Source of the DNA: Emticicia oligotrophica DSM 17448
GTDB taxonomy: Bacteria > Bacteroidota > Bacteroidia > Cytophagales > Spirosomataceae
DNA: 64,000 nt
Direction of reading: 5' to 3'
Assembly (NCBI RefSeq): GCF_000263195.1
Contig: NC_018748.1
Span: forward strand, 3,906,001 to 3,970,000
Shown here: positions 8,183-15,985 of the stretch, piece by piece
Position numbering within the stretch: position 1 is the stretch's first letter
Layout of the letters: the number at the start of each line of letters is the position of its first letter
The notes under the pieces: generated by a model
What the model was told of the DNA's origin: nothing
The model's database searches: none
Seen by the model: only the letters and a program-made list of their open reading frames with translations
Program-made: the position numbers and the translations under genes

Positions 8183-8746
8183 ATGAAAAAAATTACTCTT
8201 CTTGCCTTTGCTTTGTTAGCTTCAGTTTCATCTTTCGCTCAAAAATGGTCGCTTGACAAAGCTCACGCTAAAATGACTTTCACAGTTACACACTTATTAA
8301 TGTCAGAAGTTGATGGCGTTTTCAAAAGCTTTGATGCTACAATTACTTCATCTAAAGAAGACTTCTCAGATGCAGTTTTTGATTTAACAGCAGATTTGAA
8401 GCAAGTAACTACCAATCAAGAAATGCGTGATGGTCACTTACAAAAGGCTGATATGTTTGATACTGAAAAGTTTCCAACAATGACTTTCAAAAGCACTGGT
8501 ATTACAGCTGCTGGTCCTAAGAAATATAAATTAACAGGAAATCTTACTTTAAAAGGTGTTACGAAGCCAGTTACTTTAGACCTTACTTTAGTTGGTACTG
8601 GTGCGGCACGCGATGGTAAGAAATTAGTAGGTTTTAAAGCTACAGGTACAGTAAAACGTACTGATTTCGGTGTAGGTGCTATGCCAAGTGCAGTTGTATC
8701 TGAAGAAGTTGAACTTCGTGCATCGGGTGAATTTAAAGCAAACTAA
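8183..8746 (+). CDS. YceI family secreted protein
   Basis: A 187-residue protein with a signal peptide (MKKITLLAFALLASVSSFAQ). The mature part is a YceI-type lipocalin-like barrel: it starts KWSLDKAHAKMTFTVTHLLM, continues with MRDGHLQKADMFDTEKFPTMTFKS and LTGNLTLKGVTKPVTLDL, and ends with RTDFGVGAMPSAVVSEEVELRA split over the last strands. YceI proteins bind isoprenoid-type lipids in the periplasm; the physiological role is often unclear. The frame is open from 8081, but the promoter at 8103-8132 and the signal peptide fix the start at 8183. It is a single-gene unit with its own promoter and a strong terminator. Confidence 0.94.
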   Translation: MKKITLLAFALLASVSSFAQKWSLDKAHAKMTFTVTHLLMSEVDGVFKSFDATITSSKEDFSDAVFDLTADLKQVTTNQEMRDGHLQKADMFDTEKFPTMTFKSTGITAAGPKKYKLTGNLTLKGVTKPVTLDLTLVGTGAARDGKKLVGFKATGTVKRTDFGVGAMPSAVVSEEVELRASGEFKAN

Positions 8747-8771
8747 TTTATCGTAGATAAATTTAATGAAG

Positions 8772-8803
8772 GCATATTGAGTTTTTACTCAATATGCTTT
8801 TTT
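8772..8803 (+). terminator. Terminator of the YceI gene
   Basis: A perfect 11-base stem (GCATATTGAGT 8772-8782, ACTCAATATGC 8787-8797) with a four-base loop is followed directly by six T. Confidence 0.9.
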
Positions 8804-8969
8804 ATTTTACTAGCATTTAAGAAGAACAAAAGAATTTATTGTATTCAAATATTCGCCAAAAGTGGGAAACGTAGAAGGAGATTTTTTAGTAAGCGAACTT
8901 ATTTAGTTGTCATGAAATAATCAGTTTTCAATTATGACATCCCTCATGTTTTAAGATTGTCAATTTTAA

Positions 8970-8977
8970 TAGATTTG
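8970..8977 (+). promoter_or_regulatory. Probable -7 box of the RIC gene
   Basis: TAGATTTG matches TAnnTTTG fully, 31 bases before the ATG at 9009. No TTG lies at the usual 18-21-base distance. A GTCAT / ATGAC inverted pair with a long spacer occurs just upstream (about 8909-8938). Confidence 0.5.
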
Positions 8978-9008
8978 CCTACTCGAATCTTAGACAGGTA
9001 AAAAAGAT

Positions 9009-9701
9009 ATGACAACAGTAAACGACCTCATTGATAATTCTAAAATGCTTCAGTTAATCACTGAGCGTTTGGACACTGCACCGAAAACGAAGAAGTTCAA
9101 CCAATTGGAAACGAATCATGAACTACTTGACTTAATTTTAGATTTATACAACGATGATGAGGATTTTCCGTTTGAGAAATTACAAAAGTTTTCAATCGAA
9201 GATATACTTAATTATTTGCAGGTAACGCACCAGTATTATTTGAATAAAAAACTTCCAGAAATTGAACAATCTTTGTTACATATTTTTAGTAAATATGGGC
9301 AAAGCCATCAGTTATTAGCAAGTTTAGCGATTTTCTTTAACGATTATAAAAATAAATTAGTTGACCACATACGTATGGAGGAAAAACAATTATTCCCATA
9401 CATTCGTAAAGTGATTGTTGCTTCAAGAGTAAAGCCAGTTTGTGCTGAAAAACTAGACCTTGACCCAGCGTTTTCAATCCAACAATTTATTGATGGCCAC
9501 TCGCCAATAGAAGATGAACTTAAAGAGGTTAGTAGAATTATCCTTCAATATTCAAGCGATGATTCAACCCCACTACCATATAAAGTTTTTTTAAATCAAG
9601 TTGAACTATTTGAACTTGAATTGAGAAAGCATGCAATTATTGAAGACCATGTTTTAGTACCAATGGTAATTGAACTGGAGAATAAAATAAAAAAAGTATA
9701 G
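9009..9701 (+). CDS. Hemerythrin-like di-iron protein, RIC (YtfE/ScdA) type
   Basis: A 230-residue, largely alpha-helical protein. Possible iron ligands are spaced as in repair-of-iron-centre proteins: His74 (VTHQYYL), His100, His120 with Glu124/Glu125 (VDHIRMEEKQLFP), His164 (DGHSPIEDEL), His208, Glu212 and His214 (LRKHAIIEDHVLVP). Known relatives repair iron-sulfur clusters damaged by nitric oxide or oxidants, in the cytoplasm. The first 60 residues are not a clear ScdA N-terminal domain: the usual CxP-type cysteine motif is missing. It is transcribed alone and followed by its own terminator. Hemerythrin fold is confident; the repair role is inferred from family. Confidence 0.85.
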   Translation: MTTVNDLIDNSKMLQLITERLDTAPKTKKFNQLETNHELLDLILDLYNDDEDFPFEKLQKFSIEDILNYLQVTHQYYLNKKLPEIEQSLLHIFSKYGQSHQLLASLAIFFNDYKNKLVDHIRMEEKQLFPYIRKVIVASRVKPVCAEKLDLDPAFSIQQFIDGHSPIEDELKEVSRIILQYSSDDSTPLPYKVFLNQVELFELELRKHAIIEDHVLVPMVIELENKIKKV

Positions 9702-9737
9702 AATTAGCCCATTATTTACCTCTTATAAATGAATTAT

Positions 9738-9770
9738 AGCCCGGTGAAATTTTCATTGGGCTTTGTTTTT
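9738..9770 (+). terminator. Terminator of the RIC gene
   Basis: AGCCCGGTGA (9738-9747) pairs with TCATTGGGCT (9753-9762), including two G-U pairs, followed by TTGTTTTT. Confidence 0.8.
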
Positions 9771-9798
9771 ATGGCTTAGCTGATTACTTTAATTTTTC

Positions 9799-9828
9799 TT
9801 GCATAACTCCAAATTTATATTACTTTTG
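9799..9828 (+). promoter_or_regulatory. Promoter of the DEAD-box helicase gene
   Basis: TTG (9799-9801), 19 bases, then TACTTTTG (9821-9828) is a full consensus match. The TTG is also the first possible start codon of the open frame, but as a -33 box it cannot be the translation start; transcription should begin near 9835. Confidence 0.75.
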
Positions 9829-9867
9829 TATAGAAAAAATTTCATTTATATCCCAAATTTAAAAAAA

Positions 9868-11121
9868 TTGCAATTTAACGAATTTAACCTACACGACGAT
9901 GTCTTATCGGGTATCGATGCAATGAGCTATTTGCAGGCTACCCCTATTCAAGAACAAGCTATTCCTATTATACTTTCTGGTAAAGATTTAATTGCTTCAG
10001 CCCAAACAGGCACGGGTAAGACAGCGGCCTATTTAATTCCAATTTTAGATTTCATTGCTCGTAATCCAAGTGATTATACTACTGCGTTAATTTTAGTTCC
10101 TACGAGAGAACTAGCTAAACAAATTGATGAGCAAATAGAAGGATTTAGTTATTTCGTTTCAGCAACAAGTATTGCAATTTATGGCGGTGGCAAAGGCGAA
10201 GATTGGAATCAACAACGCAAGGCCTTAGTTAATGGAGCAGATATCATTATTGCTACGCCTGGTCGATTAATGGCTCAGATAAAAACTGGTGAAATAAATT
10301 TTGAAAACTTAAAGTGTTTAGTTTTAGATGAAGCAGATAAAATGCTTGATATGGGGTTTGCAGAAGATATTTTATTTGTCATCAAGCATTTACCTATTCA
10401 AAGACAAAATTTGATGTTTTCGGCAACAATGCCCAAGAAAATTAGAGACTTTGCCAATAAAATCTTAAAAACTCCAGAAGAGATTCGTTTATCAGTCTCT
10501 AAACCTGCGGTGGGTATTGACCAACAATTCTATTTGGCTTCCGACGAACAAAAGCTTCCTCTTTTATTGCATTTAATGAAAAATACTGAAGCGGAATCGG
10601 TCATTATTTTTTCTTCTCAGAAATCAATGATTGATAAAGTTGTTAGAAGTCTCAACCGAAATAATATTGAATCTAAAGGAATTTCATCTGATATTTCACA
10701 AGAAGAAAGAGAAGAGTCATTACGAGGTTTTAAGAATAAACAATTTAAAGTATTGGTTGCCACCGATGTACTTTCAAGAGGTATTGATATTAACAATTTG
10801 AATTTAGTTATCAATATTGATGTACCTCGTGATGCAGAAGATTATATTCACAGAATAGGCAGAACTGCTAGAGCAGAAACAACTGGTACGGCCATTACAT
10901 TTATTAACGAAAAAGACCAATATAGGGTTGCAAATATTGAAAAGCTTTTAGAACGAGAAGTTGAAAAGTTAAATATTACAGAAAGTTTAGGTTTTGGTAA
11001 AGCACCTGAATACAATCCTTCGCTTGGAAGAAAGAAAAATAGAAACTCTAAACCGAATAAGAAAGGCTCGTTCAATAAAAAACGGTTTGATAAACCAAAG
11101 AAAATTCAAACTACCACATAA
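9868..11121 (+). CDS. DEAD-box ATP-dependent RNA helicase (RhlE-like)
   Basis: About 417 residues from the proposed TTG start. Helicase motifs occur in order: Q-motif (ATPIQEQAIP), AQTGTGKT, PTRELA, TPGRL, LDEADKMLDMGF, SAT, DVLSRGIDI and HRIGRTARA, followed by a basic tail rich in Lys, Arg and Asn (GRKKNRNSKPNKKGSFNKKR) that probably binds RNA. These enzymes unwind RNA in ribosome assembly, mRNA turnover or cold growth. There is no ATG before the Q-motif: the first in-frame ATG would remove the Phe that precedes it (FNEFNLHDD). Since the promoter covers 9799-9828, the TTG at 9868 is the best start. It converges on secG across a shared terminator. Confidence 0.9.
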   Translation: MQFNEFNLHDDVLSGIDAMSYLQATPIQEQAIPIILSGKDLIASAQTGTGKTAAYLIPILDFIARNPSDYTTALILVPTRELAKQIDEQIEGFSYFVSATSIAIYGGGKGEDWNQQRKALVNGADIIIATPGRLMAQIKTGEINFENLKCLVLDEADKMLDMGFAEDILFVIKHLPIQRQNLMFSATMPKKIRDFANKILKTPEEIRLSVSKPAVGIDQQFYLASDEQKLPLLLHLMKNTEAESVIIFSSQKSMIDKVVRSLNRNNIESKGISSDISQEEREESLRGFKNKQFKVLVATDVLSRGIDINNLNLVINIDVPRDAEDYIHRIGRTARAETTGTAITFINEKDQYRVANIEKLLEREVEKLNITESLGFGKAPEYNPSLGRKKNRNSKPNKKGSFNKKRFDKPKKIQTTT

Positions 11122-11150
11122 AAAAAGGAGTCATCAATGACTCCTTTTTT
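11121..11150. terminator. Bidirectional terminator between helicase and secG
   Basis: A perfect 13-base stem (AAAAAAGGAGTCA 11121-11133, TGACTCCTTTTTT 11138-11150) with loop TCAA. The A-run on one side and T-run on the other let it act for both convergent genes. Confidence 0.92.
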
Positions 11151-11190
11151 TATGTATCAATAATAAGTCTACTTTGAGACTAATTGAATC

Positions 11191-11562
11191 TTACTTTGGT
11201 TGAGCTGCTGGAGCTGGAGTTGTTCCGGCTGGCGTGTTACCAGTTGCAGGAGCTGCTGCTGGAGTTGTCGCTGGAGCAGTTGGACGAGCTTGTGCTTTTT
11301 CAACATTTAAACCATTATCTTCGGCAGAAGCACCAGTTTTATCAGCAAAAATGCCTACAGTAAGAGCACCTACAATAATGAAAGCAAAAAAGCCCCAAGT
11401 AAGTTGCTCAAGTATATCTCCTGTACGTTGAACTCCGAACATTTGTGCACCTGCACCACCAAATTCACTCGAAAGACCACCGCCTTTAGGATTTTGAATC
11501 ATAATCACTAAAACTAATAAGATGGCGATAATTACCATTAAAACTAAAACTGTAGTGTACAT
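11191..11562 (-). CDS. secG: Preprotein translocase subunit SecG
   Basis: A 123-residue protein with two membrane segments (about 4-21 and 54-71) and, between them, the SecG signature NPKGGGLSSEFGGAGAQMFGVQ. SecG assists SecYEG in moving proteins through the inner membrane. The C-terminus (about 80-123) is an Ala/Pro/Thr-rich low-complexity tail, longer than in enterobacterial SecG. It is the last gene of the miaB-to-secG run on the minus strand, an order often seen in Bacteroidota. Confidence 0.95.
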   Translation of the reverse strand: MYTTVLVLMVIIAILLVLVIMIQNPKGGGLSSEFGGAGAQMFGVQRTGDILEQLTWGFFAFIIVGALTVGIFADKTGASAEDNGLNVEKAQARPTAPATTPAAAPATGNTPAGTTPAPAAQPK

Positions 11563-11682
11563 TTTTTCAATAAATGATTAAATATGAATGATATTCTTGC
11601 AATAATTTCTTTAAATAAGAAAACGAAAACTCTGCTAAAGTGTTGATAATGAATTGCTTATAATTCAAGATTGATTGTTACT

Positions 11683-12345
11683 TTACAACATCTTCTTTTG
11701 CAGGTCGGCGATTTTTTCCGCAAAGTAAGCATTTTTTTCTGGATTTTTTAATAAAAGTTTATGATAAACTTCTATCGCTTGGTCGAAACGCCCCTGACGT
11801 GCCAAAATCTTGGCATAGCTTTCTGTTAATAATGGGCCTTTGAGCGTTGTACTGTGTTCGCTAAGGTCTTCAACTTCTTCGTTGTTATTGGCAATTCTAA
11901 TTGGTTGAATACGAGGCTCTTTCTTTATAAATTGCTCAATTAGGGCTAATTGTTCGTCTTGAATATTTTTTAGTGCTGGTTTTGCAATTGATTCTATTAA
12001 CTCCTCTTCCAATTTCTCGCGTTTTAATTCGTCTTCAATAATATTTGGTGAAAATTTACTTTCAGTAGTTGATTCAGCTACTCTGATGTTAGGCACACTA
12101 TTCCAATCCAAATCATTTTCAATCACTTTTCTTAGGGCATTTCTACTTAAAGCATAAATAGCCGCTTTTCTTACCGCATCTTGTGCAATTTCGGGGGCTT
12201 TTGAATAAATTCCTTTTGCAATCAGTGTGTAACTTAGTTGAAAATAGGGGAATTTTTTAGTAGCATTTTCCATCAACATGATATCATTTAGCGATAACGT
12301 TGATGGATTACTTAAGTATTCTATAAAAATATTTTTATCAAGCAT
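11683..12345 (-). CDS. TPR-like protein of unknown function
   Basis: A 220-residue soluble protein without signal peptide. The N-terminal half is helical (FIEYLSNPSTLSLNDIMLMENATKKFPYFQL, here two segments of one helix pair). The middle is charged and probably flexible (about 75-165). The C-terminal 45 residues form a TPR-like helix pair (ESYAKILARQGRFDQAIEVY, then KNPEKNAYFAEKIADL). It lies between lptE and secG, a position where Bacteroidota often carry such a gene, so an envelope role is possible but not shown. I do not recognise a named family. Confidence 0.75.
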   Translation of the reverse strand: MLDKNIFIEYLSNPSTLSLNDIMLMENATKKFPYFQLSYTLIAKGIYSKAPEIAQDAVRKAAIYALSRNALRKVIENDLDWNSVPNIRVAESTTESKFSPNIIEDELKREKLEEELIESIAKPALKNIQDEQLALIEQFIKKEPRIQPIRIANNNEEVEDLSEHSTTLKGPLLTESYAKILARQGRFDQAIEVYHKLLLKNPEKNAYFAEKIADLQKKML

Positions 12346-12407
12346 AGTTTCAATTAGTGGATAATGTATAATTAAAAACTATATATTACACATTTTACAT
12401 AAATAAA

Positions 12408-12944
12408 TTACCATTGAGCTGCGGTATCGTTAAAAATGTTTAGTACCAATTGGTCAATAATTTTCGGTACTAAACTTCCTTCCACTTGAGCAAGGGTTTG
12501 TTCTTGCGGGAAATCTTGATAAAACGAAAACTCTTTTTCAAAGTTTTCATCTTCATTTTTTGCATTAAAAAACCTTACTTCTACTCTAATGGTTAATCGG
12601 TTAAGTGCCGCTTTATCACCCGACGTTGCTGATACGGGAGTTAATTCATAACCTGTTATAGCTCCTTCAAGTAATAAATCAGCATCATTAGGTTTGAGTT
12701 TTAAACTTGTATTACGCTGATAATATTCTTTTAATTTCTCTGTAAAAGTAAGCGTTAAATTGGCAGGCCCACCAGCGGTGTTCATTACAAAGTTTTGAAT
12801 GGTGATAGTTTTCAAATCTTTGGAAAGTGTTGTGCCTGTAAACGAATAAATTTTACAAGAACTGAGAAATAATAAGCTAATGAATAATGAATAATGAATA
12901 AGGGCTAATTTTTTGTTGAAAAAAATATCATTAACATTCTTCAT
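12408..12944 (-). CDS. lptE: LptE-family lipoprotein (LPS assembly)
   Basis: From this ATG the protein has 178 residues: a signal peptide with lipobox LSSC, then the LptE-like body (CKIYSFTGTTL, KTITIQNFVMNTAGGPANL, LLLEGAITGYELTPVSA), ending VPKIIDQLVLNIFND. LptE partners LptD in placing lipopolysaccharide in the outer membrane. Two upstream in-frame ATGs (12965 and 12992) are possible; the latter overlaps the preceding gene by 20 bases. I prefer 12944 for the most compact signal peptide. Part of that signal peptide is encoded by three tandem copies of a heptamer (12878-12898). Function is firm, start uncertain. Confidence 0.82.
   Translation of the reverse strand: MKNVNDIFFNKKLALIHYSLFISLLFLSSCKIYSFTGTTLSKDLKTITIQNFVMNTAGGPANLTLTFTEKLKEYYQRNTSLKLKPNDADLLLEGAITGYELTPVSATSGDKAALNRLTIRVEVRFFNAKNEDENFEKEFSFYQDFPQEQTLAQVEGSLVPKIIDQLVLNIFNDTAAQW
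12878..12898. repeat. Three tandem copies of TAATGAA inside the lptE signal sequence
   Basis: On the plus strand TAATGAA occurs at 12878, 12885 and 12892 and is followed by a partial copy. The repeat encodes the hydrophobic IHYSLFIS part of the LptE signal peptide. A unit of seven would shift the frame if a copy were gained or lost. Confidence 0.85.
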
Positions 12945-12972
12945 CTTCCATTCTTTATTTTTCATTAAAAAA

Positions 12973-14295
12973 TTACTCATCTTCAATATCATATTGTTTG
13001 ATTTTTCGATAAAGTGTTCGTTCTGAAATTCCTAAATCAAGTGCGGCATATTTTCGCTTGAAATTATTTTTCTTTAAGGCCCTCACTATCATTTCTTTTT
13101 CTTGCTTTTCCAGTGAATAAGAATTTTCTTCAGTTTCATGAGAGATATCCTCTACGTTATCTCGGTCATCTTGAAGACTATCTATTTTTATAACACCTTG
13201 ATTTTCAATTGGTTGAAATGTTGGGTAATTATTGGTAGTTTGAGGAGGCGTATAAACAGTTGGCGGCATAAGGGCCATGTTTTCTTCTTGAATACCTCTA
13301 AATAAATCTTGATGCTGCTGAATCATATCATTATTCATAGGTATGCCATTGGCCTGCCCTTGCATGAGTGATAAAACTAACTTCTTGAGGTCAGTCATAT
13401 CTTTTCTCATGTCAAATAAAACCTTGTAAAGAATATCTCTTTCTGAGACGTTATCATATTCTGAATTCAGACCTTTCAAAAGCGTTGGTAGGCCACTCGA
13501 TTGTTCACGCGGAAGATATTTTGATAAAATTTCTGGTGTAATTAAGCGTTCTACTTCTAGGATAGTAATTTGTTCGGCAATATTTTTTAGCTGTCGAATA
13601 TTTCCCGGAAACCTAAAATTCATCAACATTTGCCCTGCTTCATCAGTCAATTCTACGGGACGGATTTTGTTTTTTTCAGCAAAATCAGTTGAGAATTTTC
13701 TGAAAAGCAATTCAATATCATATCCACGTTCGCGTAATGGAGGAACATTGATTGGTACAGTATTCAAACGATAATATAAATCTTCACGGAAACGCCCACG
13801 TTCAACAGCATCAAGTAATTTTACATTGGTAGCTGCTACCACTCTCACATCAGTTTTCTTCACTTTTGAAGAACCTACTGGAATAAACTCGCCATTTTCA
13901 AGTACACGAAGTAAGCGGGCTTGCGTACCTACGGGCATTTCACCAATTTCATCCAGAAAAATAGTACCCGTATTAGTAGTTTCAAAATAACCCTTTCTAT
14001 CATCAATTGCCCCTGTAAATGAGCCTTTTACGTGCCCAAATAATTCGGAGTCGATGGTTCCTTCTGGAATTGCTCCACAGTTGATAGCAATGAAAGGACC
14101 GTGTTTGCGTGAACTTAGTGCGTGGATAATTTTTGAAAATGATTCTTTCCCACTACCGCTTTCTCCATTAATCAGTACAGTCAAATCGGTAGGGGCAACC
14201 TGAATCGCCACGCTAAGTGCGTGGTTGAGAGCAGGGGCATTTCCGATGATGCCAAAGCGATTTTTGACCGACTGTAATTCTGTATTTGTACTCAT
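12973..14295 (-). CDS. Sigma-54-type AAA+ transcription activator without receiver domain
   Basis: A 440-residue protein. The AAA+ domain starts almost at the N-terminus: Walker A GESGSGKE (44-51), the sigma-54 contact loop GSFTGA (91-96; the usual sequence is GAFTGA), Walker B TIFLDEIGEMP (about 115), RLLRVLENGEF and RFREDLYYRLN. A variable linker (about 270-385) follows, and a Fis-type helix-turn-helix ends the protein (ALDLGISERTLYRKIKQY). There is no receiver or sensor domain, so control must come from a partner or from expression. It lies between miaB and lptE with a 20-base overlap in one lptE start option. Targets cannot be told from the sequence. Confidence 0.92.
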   Translation of the reverse strand: MSTNTELQSVKNRFGIIGNAPALNHALSVAIQVAPTDLTVLINGESGSGKESFSKIIHALSSRKHGPFIAINCGAIPEGTIDSELFGHVKGSFTGAIDDRKGYFETTNTGTIFLDEIGEMPVGTQARLLRVLENGEFIPVGSSKVKKTDVRVVAATNVKLLDAVERGRFREDLYYRLNTVPINVPPLRERGYDIELLFRKFSTDFAEKNKIRPVELTDEAGQMLMNFRFPGNIRQLKNIAEQITILEVERLITPEILSKYLPREQSSGLPTLLKGLNSEYDNVSERDILYKVLFDMRKDMTDLKKLVLSLMQGQANGIPMNNDMIQQHQDLFRGIQEENMALMPPTVYTPPQTTNNYPTFQPIENQGVIKIDSLQDDRDNVEDISHETEENSYSLEKQEKEMIVRALKKNNFKRKYAALDLGISERTLYRKIKQYDIEDE

Positions 14296-14347
14296 TATTA
14301 TTTAGCTTTTAGCTTTTTGCCTTTAGCTATTGGTTTATTTTCAAAGA

Positions 14348-15781
14348 TTATTCTACGATATGTCCGATTAAAGTTGCTGAAGAACATTCAGTTATCATAA
14401 CGTTTACATATTCACCTTTTTGATGATTTCCTTTAGGGAAAATTATCATTTTATTTTGGTCGTTTCTTCCAGAAAGGTGTTCATTCGAGCGTTTTGAAAA
14501 TCCTTCAATTAAAACTTTATAAACTTTTCCGATAGACATTTGATTACGTTCCAAAGAATGTTCTCGTTGTTTGGCAATGATTTCGGCTAAACGACGATTC
14601 TTGATTTCATTTGGAACATCATCCTGTAATTTTTTAGCAGCAGGTGTATTTGGACGTTCAGAATAGGCGAACATATAACCGTAATCATACTTTACATAAT
14701 CCATCAATGAAAGCGTATCTTGGTGGTCTTCTTCTGTTTCTGTACAAAAACCAGCTATCATATCTTGAGAAATACCACATTCTTCACCCAAAATCTCACG
14801 GATGCGGTCGATTTTTCCTATATACCATTCACGGTCATAGGTACGATTCATTAGCTCAAGAATACGGCTGCTACCACTTTGTGCTGGGAGGTGAATGTAT
14901 TTACAGATATTATCGTACTTCTTGATTGTATAAAGTACTTCATCGGTAATATCTTTTGGGTGTGAAGTAGAGAAACGTACACGTAAATCAGGATTTACTA
15001 AAGCTACCATTTCCAATAAATTGGCGAAAGTAACAATATTTTCTTGAGCCGTTTCTGTTGACTTCCACTTGTAGCTATCTACGTTTTGACCTAATAAAGT
15101 AACTTCACGGTACCCTTGTTCAAATAATTCGGTTGCTTCTTTTACAATAGAATGTGGGTCACGGCTGCGTTCACGTCCACGGGTATAAGGTACCACGCAG
15201 AAACTACACATATTATCACAACCACGCATGATACTAATAAAAGCGGTAACTCCATTAGAATCTAATCGAATAGGGGTAATATCTGCATAAGTTTCTTCAC
15301 GAGAAAGAAATACGTTAACGGCCTTTTGTCCATCTTCAACTTCATTAATAAGGTTTGGTAAATCACGATAGGCATCGGGACCCACAACCATATCAACCAC
15401 TTTTTCTTCTTCCAAAAGTTTCGTTTTCAAACGCTCGGCCATACAGCCCAAAATGCCAATTTTTACATTTTTGCGTTTTTGTTTCATCGGAACAAGGTGC
15501 TGCAAACGATGACGAACTTTTTGTTCGGCATTTTCACGAATGGCACAAGTATTTAGTAAGATAAGCTCTGCTTCTTCGATTTTTGAGGTGGTAGCAAAAT
15601 CATTTTCTCTTAGAATAGATGCCACAATTTCACTATCGGCGAAGTTCATTTGGCATCCATAACTTTCAATATAAAGTTTGCGTTTTGCCGTACTGATTTC
15701 GTCTTCGCTAATGCGAGCCACATCCAAGTCTTTCTTATCTTCTTCGTTGAGAATCTTTAATGAGTTTGTAACTAATTCCAT
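14348..15781 (-). CDS. miaB: tRNA-2-methylthio-N6-dimethylallyladenosine synthase MiaB
   Basis: A 477-residue radical-SAM methylthiotransferase that modifies A37 of tRNAs reading UNN codons. The N-terminal UPF0004 domain has its three cluster cysteines ([28 protein letters not shown]); the radical SAM motif is CDNMCSFC; the C-terminal TRAM domain closes the protein ([12 protein letters not shown], then [15 protein letters not shown]). About 30 extra residues precede the first motif. It is the first gene of the minus-strand run and has a promoter-like element with an adjacent palindrome at 15846-15877. Confidence 0.96.
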   Translation of the reverse strand: MELVTNSLKILNEEDKKDLDVARISEDEISTAKRKLYIESYGCQMNFADSEIVASILRENDFATTSKIEEAELILLNTCAIRENAEQKVRHRLQHLVPMKQKRKNVKIGILGCMAERLKTKLLEEEKVVDMVVGPDAYRDLPNLINEVEDGQKAVNVFLSREETYADITPIRLDSNGVTAFISIMRGCDNMCSFCVVPYTRGRERSRDPHSIVKEATELFEQGYREVTLLGQNVDSYKWKSTETAQENIVTFANLLEMVALVNPDLRVRFSTSHPKDITDEVLYTIKKYDNICKYIHLPAQSGSSRILELMNRTYDREWYIGKIDRIREILGEECGISQDMIAGFCTETEEDHQDTLSLMDYVKYDYGYMFAYSERPNTPAAKKLQDDVPNEIKNRRLAEIIAKQREHSLERNQMSIGKVYKVLIEGFSKRSNEHLSGRNDQNKMIIFPKGNHQKGEYVNVMITECSSATLIGHIVE

Positions 15782-15845
15782 GTTTTATTTTGAATACTTG
15801 CCAATGAAATAATTGGTAATTGTACAATTAGCGATAATTGTAATG

Positions 15846-15877
15846 CAAAAGTACAACAATACTGACAGATTGTCAGT
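15846..15877 (-). promoter_or_regulatory. miaB promoter with palindrome in place of the -33 box
   Basis: On the minus strand TACTTTTG (15853 to 15846) matches TAnnTTTG fully. Where the TTG should lie, there is instead the perfect inverted repeat ACTGACAGATTGTCAGT (15861-15877; 7-base arms, 3-base spacer). This arrangement suits a regulator bound in place of the missing -33 contact. Confidence 0.6.
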
Positions 15878-15985
15878 TTAAAATAACTTAAATTTTTGAA
15901 GGAATGTTTTACAGGCGACTAATTGATATGATAGATGGTTATTTTTTACTATTTTGCTTTTTCATTCAACCTAATAAATTTAATC

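Noticed and set aside
11234-11431. Open frame opposite secG
   Set aside because: It is the reverse reading of the Ala/Pro-rich secG tail; secG itself is certain.
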